Translations under genes and position numbers: made by a program
The notes under the pieces: model-generated
What the model saw: only the letters and a program-made list of their open reading frames with translations
Databases searched by the model: none
What the model was told of the DNA's origin: nothing
Assembly (NCBI GenBank): GCA_964483805.1
Contig: CAZADH010000096.1
Span: 1 to 19,567 of the forward strand
DNA length: 19,567 nucleotides
Origin: CAZADH01 sp964483805
GTDB lineage: Bacteria; Muiribacteriota; Ozemobacteria; Ozemobacterales; Ozemobacteraceae
Direction of reading: 5' to 3'
Part shown: in pieces, positions 15,409 through 19,567 of the stretch
Numbering within the stretch: position 1 is the first letter of the stretch
Layout of the letters: every line of letters starts with the position of its first letter

Positions 15409-16687
15409 GGGCCGGCGAGGCAAGATCGGGTTGGGGCGGTGCGGGTGGCGGCGTGGGTGTCGGAGTCGGCGTCTCGCCGGGCGGGGCGAGGGTGACGGTC
15501 ACCGTCGCTGGCACCACCGCCAACGCTTCGACGCCGCGGGGGAGCGAATTGGCGCGCGGCAATGCCGGAGCCAGCAGGTGTTGGCCCGCGTCGAGCTTGT
15601 GTGCATCGATGCGCAGGGCGATGGTCATTGACGCGAGCTGACCGAGCAGGCTGGGCAGACCGCGCACGCGCAGACTCACGCGCAACGGTGAGGTGGTGGC
15701 CGTCAGGTTTCGGCCGGTGGCGACCTCGAGAGGCAGGTCGGCCAGCAAACGCTCGATCGGCACCTCCTCGACCAGGACGGTGACCTTGACCGAGTTGGCG
15801 TCGATGAAACGCAGGTTCTCATAGGGAAGCACGAGCGTGCGCGTCAGAGTTGCGGTGCGCTTGACCCGCGCCACGTCGAGTTCGGTCGTCTCGATGAACT
15901 GGAGGTTCTCGATGACCCGCCCCGGCCCCTCGACCAGCACGGTTTCGGGGGTGGCCGTGCAATCGACGAGACGGTAACCCTCGGCCGGATTATTGATGCG
16001 GGCCACCTTGACCGGCAGCAGCTTCGTCGGCCAGCCCTTCTTGATCGACACGGCAACGTTGATCTTGGCCGGCGTGACGGTGACGTTCGGCACGGGGTTG
16101 CCGTTGCGCCCAACCACGACCACGGTGCGCATTTCTGAATAGGAGTGATCGATGCCGCGGATGTCGGCGTCGACCTGACACATCGCCACCTTGTCGAGGA
16201 TCTCGGCAGGTGCCTCGAGAACCACCGTGCGGGTGCCGAGCACGGGCGGATCTTCGAGGTATCCTTCGCCGGCCGGCCCCTGGATCATCGGGGTGACCTC
16301 CATGACCCGCCGCTCGAGCGGGGTCACGAGGATCTCGATCTCGGGCGGTTCGATCTTGACGACGTTGAGACCACCCCGCAAGGCCTGGATCTTGACCGGT
16401 ACCTTATCGCGCCCGGGCCGCGCATTGTAGAGATCGACCTCGGCCGTCACCACCGACAGACCGTCGGCAGCGTTGGCGAGAATGAAATCGCGGCGCAGGC
16501 CTGAGAGCGTGACCTTGGCGCGTGGTGTCTCGGGGTCGATCAACATGCGCTCGGGCAGCCCGTTGTAGCGGACCGGAATGTCGAACACCCGCTGCACGGT
16601 TGGCGAGATGAGCACGTTGACGTAGAGCCACAGGATCAGTGCGACCACCACCGCGATCAGGCGATTGCTGATGACGAACTGTTTCAT
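15374..16687 (-). CDS. ybbR: YbbR-domain membrane-anchored protein
   Basis: A 437-residue protein with a single N-terminal transmembrane anchor (about 9-29, LIAVVVALILWLYVNVLI) and about four YbbR-type beta domains outside the membrane. Repeat landmarks are IPVRYNGLPE, VTPMIQGPAGEGY, LLPVKVARINNPAEGYRL with the TPETVLVEGPG strand, and LPLEVATGRNL. The tail is a Pro/Thr-rich, probably disordered stretch (about 405-437). YbbR proteins (CdaR in Firmicutes) bind and modulate the diadenylate cyclase CdaA, whose gene lies 31 bases upstream here. The ATG at 16687 was chosen because the anchor begins directly after it; an upstream ATG at 16762 would add a Pro-rich extension overlapping cdaA. No SD is visible at 16687, so re-initiation after cdaA may be used. 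Confidence 0.9.
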   Translation of the reverse strand: MKQFVISNRLIAVVVALILWLYVNVLISPTVQRVFDIPVRYNGLPERMLIDPETPRAKVTLSGLRRDFILANAADGLSVVTAEVDLYNARPGRDKVPVKIQALRGGLNVVKIEPPEIEILVTPLERRVMEVTPMIQGPAGEGYLEDPPVLGTRTVVLEAPAEILDKVAMCQVDADIRGIDHSYSEMRTVVVVGRNGNPVPNVTVTPAKINVAVSIKKGWPTKLLPVKVARINNPAEGYRLVDCTATPETVLVEGPGRVIENLQFIETTELDVARVKRTATLTRTLVLPYENLRFIDANSVKVTVLVEEVPIERLLADLPLEVATGRNLTATTSPLRVSLRVRGLPSLLGQLASMTIALRIDAHKLDAGQHLLAPALPRANSLPRGVEALAVVPATVTVTLAPPGETPTPTPTPPPAPPQPDLASPAHVNPTPPPEGH

Positions 16688-16718
16688 TGCGGGTGGTTGG
16701 GCGCCAGGCCGAGGATGT

Positions 16719-17519
16719 TCATGCGGTCTTGGGTCGGAGGAACCGCTCGCCGCTGCGCGCATACGACCGCTGCAGGATTTCGCGCACGCGGTCGAGCGTC
16801 AGGTGGCGGGTGAGTTTGGTGCCGTGCGCCATCGAAATGGTGCCCGTTTCTTCACTGACGATGAGGGCCAGCGCATCGGTGATTTCGGTGATGCCGACGG
16901 CGGCGCGATGGCGCGTGCCACACTCTTTTTCGATTTCGGGATTCTGGGTGATCGGCAGGAAACAGGCCGCGGCCATGATACGCTCGCGCCGGATGATCAC
17001 GGCCCCGTCGTGCAGCGGCGTGAACGGCATGAAAATCGTGCTCAACAACTCGTTGGTGATCGGACTGTTCAGTTGCGTGCCCTTGTCGACGAAGTCTTGC
17101 AGACCGATGTCCTGCTCGAAGACGATCAGCGCGCCGATGCGCTTCTTGGAACAAGCGTCGACGGTCTTGATGATCTCGTCGATGACCGTGGGCACCGAGT
17201 TCTGCGGCAAGACGCGCTCGGAAATCAGCGAGCCGCGGCCGATGTCCTCGAGGGCGCGCCGCAGTTCGGGTTGGAAGATAACGACCAGGGCGAGGAAGCC
17301 GGTCGGCAACGTGTTCTGCAGCACCCAGTTCAGTGTGTAGAAATTGAAATTGCGGGTCGCCAGCAGGATGAGGAGCAGCACGCCCAGGCCCTTGATGAGG
17401 TTGAGCGCGCGCGTGCCCTCGATCAGTTCGAGGATGCGAAATACAACGTATGCGACGATTGCCACCTCGACGCCGTCTTGCAGCGTCAGGTCGGAAATCA
17501 AGGACCAGAGTAGGTTCAC
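16719..17519 (-). CDS. cdaA: Diadenylate cyclase CdaA (c-di-AMP synthase)
   Basis: Joins two ATP molecules into c-di-AMP, a messenger controlling potassium uptake, osmolyte balance and cell-wall homeostasis. This is a 266-residue protein of normal length. Three transmembrane helices lie at about 14-30, 40-55 and 63-82, then the cytosolic DAC domain. Its catalytic motifs are complete: LHDGAVII with DGA at 171-173, and GTRHRAA with RHR at 203-205. GALIVFEQ and QLNSPITNELLSTIF also match the family. The start is a GTG at 17519, which yields the normal N terminus although no SD is visible. The gene is 36 bases downstream of dapA and 31 upstream of ybbR, so the cyclase and its regulator are probably co-transcribed with a DAP-pathway enzyme. 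Confidence 0.96.
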   Translation of the reverse strand: MNLLWSLISDLTLQDGVEVAIVAYVVFRILELIEGTRALNLIKGLGVLLLILLATRNFNFYTLNWVLQNTLPTGFLALVVIFQPELRRALEDIGRGSLISERVLPQNSVPTVIDEIIKTVDACSKKRIGALIVFEQDIGLQDFVDKGTQLNSPITNELLSTIFMPFTPLHDGAVIIRRERIMAAACFLPITQNPEIEKECGTRHRAAVGITEITDALALIVSEETGTISMAHGTKLTRHLTLDRVREILQRSYARSGERFLRPKTA

Positions 17520-17555
17520 GGGTGGTCGATCGTCATCTGGCGAGCAATGTTGCGC

Positions 17556-18467
17556 TCAGCCGACGTCGGGCAGCAGGCCCAGTTCGCCCAGAACCCGCGA
17601 CAGCGTGTCGCGCGTCGCCGACTGCGCCCGAACCAAGGGCAGGCGCAGATGCTCGCCGATCAGGCCAAGCAGGGCCAGCGCCGCTTTGACCGGGATCGGA
17701 TTCGCCTCGACGAACAGCGCGTTGTGCAGCGGCAACAGTTCGAGGTGTTCGCGGCGGGCTTCGTCCCATCGTTGGGCCCGAGCGGCATCGCAGAACGTCT
17801 TGACCCGGCGGGGGGCCACGTTGGCGGTGACCGAGATCGTGCCGACGCCGCCGACCGCCATGATCGGCAGGTTGAGGGCGTCGTCGCCGGAAAGCAGCAC
17901 AAAACCGCTTGGGGCACCGCGCAGGATCTCTTGAATCTGCACGAGGTTGCCCGAGGCCTCTTTCACTGCCCTGACGTTGCGGATCTTGGCCAGCTCGAGC
18001 ACCGAGGCCGGCGAGAGGTTGACGCCGGTGCGGCCGGGCACGTTATAGAGGATGACCGGCAGCTTGGTGGCAGCGGCCACCTCGGTGAAATGTGCGATCA
18101 ACCCGGGTTGTCCGGGTTTGTTGTAATACGGTGTAACGACAAGTACGGCATCGGCGCCGAGTTCGGCGGCCCGGCGCGTCAGTTTGACGGCGTGGTGCGT
18201 ATCGTTGGCGCCCGAGCCGAAAGCGAGACCGATCTTGCCGGCAGCCAGTTTCGCCACGTGTTCCATGACCTGGCACTTTTCGTCGTCGCTCAACGTGGGC
18301 GACTCGCCGGTGGTGCCGCTGATGACGATGCCGTCGGTGCCGGCGTCGAGATGGAACTCGACCAGGCGGTCGATGGCGGCAAAATCGATGCGGCCGGTGG
18401 TGTCAAAGGGGGTGACGAGCGCGACCCACGAACCGGCGAGCGAGAATTTTCTTGACGAATTGGCCAC
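17556..18467 (-). CDS. dapA: 4-hydroxy-tetrahydrodipicolinate synthase
   Basis: Condenses pyruvate with aspartate semialdehyde in the first committed step of lysine and diaminopimelate synthesis, feeding protein and peptidoglycan. It has 303 residues, a TIM barrel of the usual length. The Schiff-base lysine is K169 (AVKEASG) and the catalytic-triad tyrosine is Y141 (LYNVPGRTG). T52 and T53 lie in GTTGESPTL, R146 binds the substrate carboxyl, and Y115 in TPYYNKP completes the triad. All E. coli landmarks are present with an offset of about eight. The start is GTG at 18467, supported by GGAGG eight bases upstream. It heads the dapA-cdaA-ybbR-FAD operon, behind a predicted promoter and a palindromic leader. 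The N-acetylneuraminate-lyase paralogues share the fold, but motif matches and context favour DapA. Confidence 0.95.
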   Translation of the reverse strand: MANSSRKFSLAGSWVALVTPFDTTGRIDFAAIDRLVEFHLDAGTDGIVISGTTGESPTLSDDEKCQVMEHVAKLAAGKIGLAFGSGANDTHHAVKLTRRAAELGADAVLVVTPYYNKPGQPGLIAHFTEVAAATKLPVILYNVPGRTGVNLSPASVLELAKIRNVRAVKEASGNLVQIQEILRGAPSGFVLLSGDDALNLPIMAVGGVGTISVTANVAPRRVKTFCDAARAQRWDEARREHLELLPLHNALFVEANPIPVKAALALLGLIGEHLRLPLVRAQSATRDTLSRVLGELGLLPDVG

Positions 18468-18500
18468 GGCAAACGCCTCCAGGTCGGCGAAATTGTGTGT

Positions 18501-18523
18501 CGATGCGGCTGTGCAGCCGATCG
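18501..18523. repeat. Palindrome in the dapA leader (possible operator or hairpin)
   Basis: CGAT, one unpaired G, CGGCTG, a TG centre, CAGCCG and ATCG form an inverted repeat with 10-bp arms at 18501-18523. It starts at about the predicted dapA transcription start and lies 34 bases before the GTG. It could be an operator bound by a dimeric regulator or a 5'-end hairpin in the message. It is too short for a lysine riboswitch. Confidence 0.45.
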
Positions 18524-18529
18524 TCGTCG

Positions 18530-18558
18530 ATCATAACATAGCGGTCCCATGGGGGCAA
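18530..18558 (-). promoter_or_regulatory. Predicted promoter of the dapA-cdaA-ybbR operon
   Basis: On the minus strand TTGCCC (18558-18553), a 17-base spacer and TATGAT (18535-18530) form a reasonable sigma-70-type promoter. The start would be about 18523, leaving a leader of about 55 bases that includes the palindrome at 18501-18523 and the GGAGG ribosome site. Confidence 0.5.
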
Positions 18559-18573
18559 TGCTGGGAACTCTCA

Positions 18574-18602
18574 TTGACAGAAAACTTCGTGTCGCATATC
18601 TT
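18574..18602 (+). promoter_or_regulatory. Predicted promoter of the flavoprotein gene
   Basis: A perfect TTGACA (18574-18579), a 17-base spacer and TATCTT (18597-18602) lie on the plus strand. Transcription should begin near 18609, only about eight bases before the ATG at 18617. It stands back to back with the dapA promoter, and the two -35 boxes are 15 bases apart. Confidence 0.65.
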
Positions 18603-18616
18603 CGTGAGCGATCGAT

Positions 18617-19309
18617 ATGCCAGCGACCCACCCTGGAAATCCCTGTCGCGCGCTGCTCGTGGCCACCGCACCGGTGCACACCGACCCGGTCTTGCGGCTG
18701 GCCGTTGAGTCCTGGCCGGCCGACGTGGCGTGGCACGGCCTGTTGTCGCATTCGGCCGGCGCGCGCGTGACGCTGGCGCAGGCGGCGCGGGCGACCGGAA
18801 TCGCGCACTGGTGGCTCAGTTCCGAGGTCGAGGCCGCGCTTGCGGCGTTGCCGGGCTTCGACCTGGTGGTGGCGTTGCCCCTGTCGCTCAACACGTTGGC
18901 CAAGCTCGCGCTCGGCATCGACGACGCGGTGCCGGTGCGGTTGCTGCGCGCGGCCATCGAGGCGGGCAAGCCGGTGTTGCTCGATCTGGCGGCCGTGCCG
19001 GCGCGGGATGCGACCGGCATGAATCCGCACTTCGTGAAGATCTACCGGCGCTACGCTGACGACCTGTGTGTCGGCAACGTTGCGGGATTTTCGGGCGGCG
19101 ATCTGGCCGAACGGGTGCGGCGGTGGCGGGCGGCCCGTCGCGATGGCGAGCGGGTGGCGCAGACCACCGGCCGTCAGGTCATTACCCGCGACGAGGTGGT
19201 GGCGGCGCATCGGGCCATGGCACCCCTGATCGTGCGGCGTGGCGATCTGGTCACGCCGTTGGCGCGCGACGAAGCGGCGGCGCTGGGTGTGCCGATCATC
19301 GACGCGTAA
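18617..19309 (+). CDS. Flavoprotein of the HFCD / cysteine-decarboxylase-like fold
   Basis: A 230-residue protein resembling the flavoprotein half of phosphopantothenoylcysteine decarboxylase (HFCD superfamily). The best match is FDLVVALPLSLNTLAKLALGIDD (from about residue 83), which parallels the P-x-S-x-N-T-x-x-K-x-x-x-G-I-x-D flavin/substrate loop. It is followed by an AIEAGKPVLL strand and an MNPHF segment. The usual N-terminal G-S/T-x-A flavin loop is not obvious (LLVATAPVHTDP stands there), so flavin binding is likely but not certain. The last 45 residues (VITRDEVVAAH ... GDLVTPLARDEAAALGV) form a separate tail resembling short C-terminal modules of accessory flavoproteins in catabolic operons; that comparison is from memory. 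It is followed after 95 bases by a cyclodeaminase-family gene, hinting at a cofactor or one-carbon role. The exact reaction is unknown. Confidence 0.65.
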   Translation: MPATHPGNPCRALLVATAPVHTDPVLRLAVESWPADVAWHGLLSHSAGARVTLAQAARATGIAHWWLSSEVEAALAALPGFDLVVALPLSLNTLAKLALGIDDAVPVRLLRAAIEAGKPVLLDLAAVPARDATGMNPHFVKIYRRYADDLCVGNVAGFSGGDLAERVRRWRAARRDGERVAQTTGRQVITRDEVVAAHRAMAPLIVRRGDLVTPLARDEAAALGVPIIDA

Positions 19310-19404
19310 CCCCGGCCGGTCCCGGTACGGCCGGCAGTGGCGGCCAGTGGCGGGTACAACGGTTCTTCGTCCAGCAAGTTCAACACAATACGGGAGGTTG
19401 GGCC

Positions 19405-19567
19405 ATGCAGCGTTTGGTCATCAAGACGATTGACGAGTTCTGCCGCGCCACGGCGAGCGACAGTTTTTATCCGGGTGGCGGTTGCGTGTCGGCGTTGGCC
19501 GGAGCGTTGAGCGGCAGCCTGGGCCAGATGGTCCTGGCGCTGACGATCGGCAAAAAGAAATACGCCG
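19405..19567 (+). CDS. fchA: Cyclodeaminase/cyclohydrolase family protein (FchA/FTCD-C type), 3' truncated
   Basis: Only the first 54 residues are inside the window. SFYPGGGCVSALAGALSGSLGQMV (split here by eye) and LTIGKKKYA match the start of the formiminotetrahydrofolate cyclodeaminase / methenyl-THF cyclohydrolase family: the P-G-G-G loop, the Ala/Gly-rich helix and the T-x-G-K-K-K-Y block. These enzymes interconvert formimino-, methenyl- and formyl-tetrahydrofolate. The ATG at 19405 has GGGAGG eight bases upstream. It is on the same strand as the flavoprotein gene, 95 bases downstream, with a GC-rich spacer in which I see no terminator, so they may be co-transcribed. A stand-alone FchA and a longer fused protein cannot be separated from this fragment; the gene symbol is provisional. 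Confidence 0.85.
   Translation, partial: MQRLVIKTIDEFCRATASDSFYPGGGCVSALAGALSGSLGQMVLALTIGKKKYA

Noticed and set aside
15409..15423. TTG at 15423 as the start of the FAD oxidoreductase
   Set aside because: It has no ribosome site, adds only five residues and an ATG follows at 15408; the whole basic N terminus is itself doubtful.
18468..18545. Lysine riboswitch upstream of dapA
   Set aside because: The predicted leader is only about 55 bases and holds a single simple palindrome, far shorter than the known lysine aptamer.

Overview
The window is a GC-rich bacterial chromosomal segment, probably from a metagenome or draft assembly because it carries one 10-N scaffold gap (2293-2302). It is dominated by housekeeping operons. 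Nothing looks like a phage, plasmid, insertion sequence, CRISPR array, tRNA or rRNA. The taxon cannot be fixed from sequence alone. A folate/FAD-type TrmFO, a DUF494/Smg protein, a CdaA-YbbR pair and GC-rich codon use together suit a deltaproteobacteria-like lineage or a deep-branching candidate phylum. Several genes lack a Shine-Dalgarno (SD) sequence and have promoter-like -10 boxes almost against the start codon, so leaderless or near-leaderless transcription may be common here.

Left end (1-2310, minus strand): a 3'-truncated M55 zinc D-aminopeptidase (DppA type) overlaps by four bases the end of a large membrane protein carrying a transglutaminase-like Cys-His-Asp domain. The assembly gap sits exactly at that membrane protein's start codon. 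Next (2383-10454, minus strand) comes one apparent operon read from a strong promoter at about 10425-10454: a HEAT-repeat scaffold protein, dprA, smg/DUF494, topA and trmFO, ending in a 10-bp-stem terminator. The genes are 6-125 bp apart or overlap, so DNA processing, DNA topology and tRNA m5U54 formation are probably co-transcribed.

Middle (10600-13657): a WrbA-like flavodoxin on the plus strand, a convergent spacer with nested inverted repeats, an unrecognised secreted protein on the minus strand, and a divergently read secreted S1/P1-type zinc nuclease. The nuclease gene overlaps the next minus-strand gene tail to tail.

Right part (13642-18560, minus strand): a second operon, dapA - cdaA - ybbR - COG2509-type FAD-dependent oxidoreductase. 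It combines lysine/DAP synthesis with the c-di-AMP synthase and its YbbR regulator, both cell-wall linked. A palindrome lies in the dapA leader. At the right edge, on the plus strand from a consensus-like promoter, are a flavoprotein of the cysteine-decarboxylase-like (HFCD) fold and a truncated FchA/FTCD-type cyclodeaminase, which suggests a one-carbon or cofactor function continuing beyond the window.

The observations most worth a second look are: the DppA/transglutaminase-like membrane pair; the 91-92-residue three-HEAT super-repeat in the protein that heads the dprA-topA operon; the leaderless promoter architecture; and recurring AT-rich words around AATACA/TGTATT inside otherwise GC-rich genes. 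No clearly new defence or mobile system was found.
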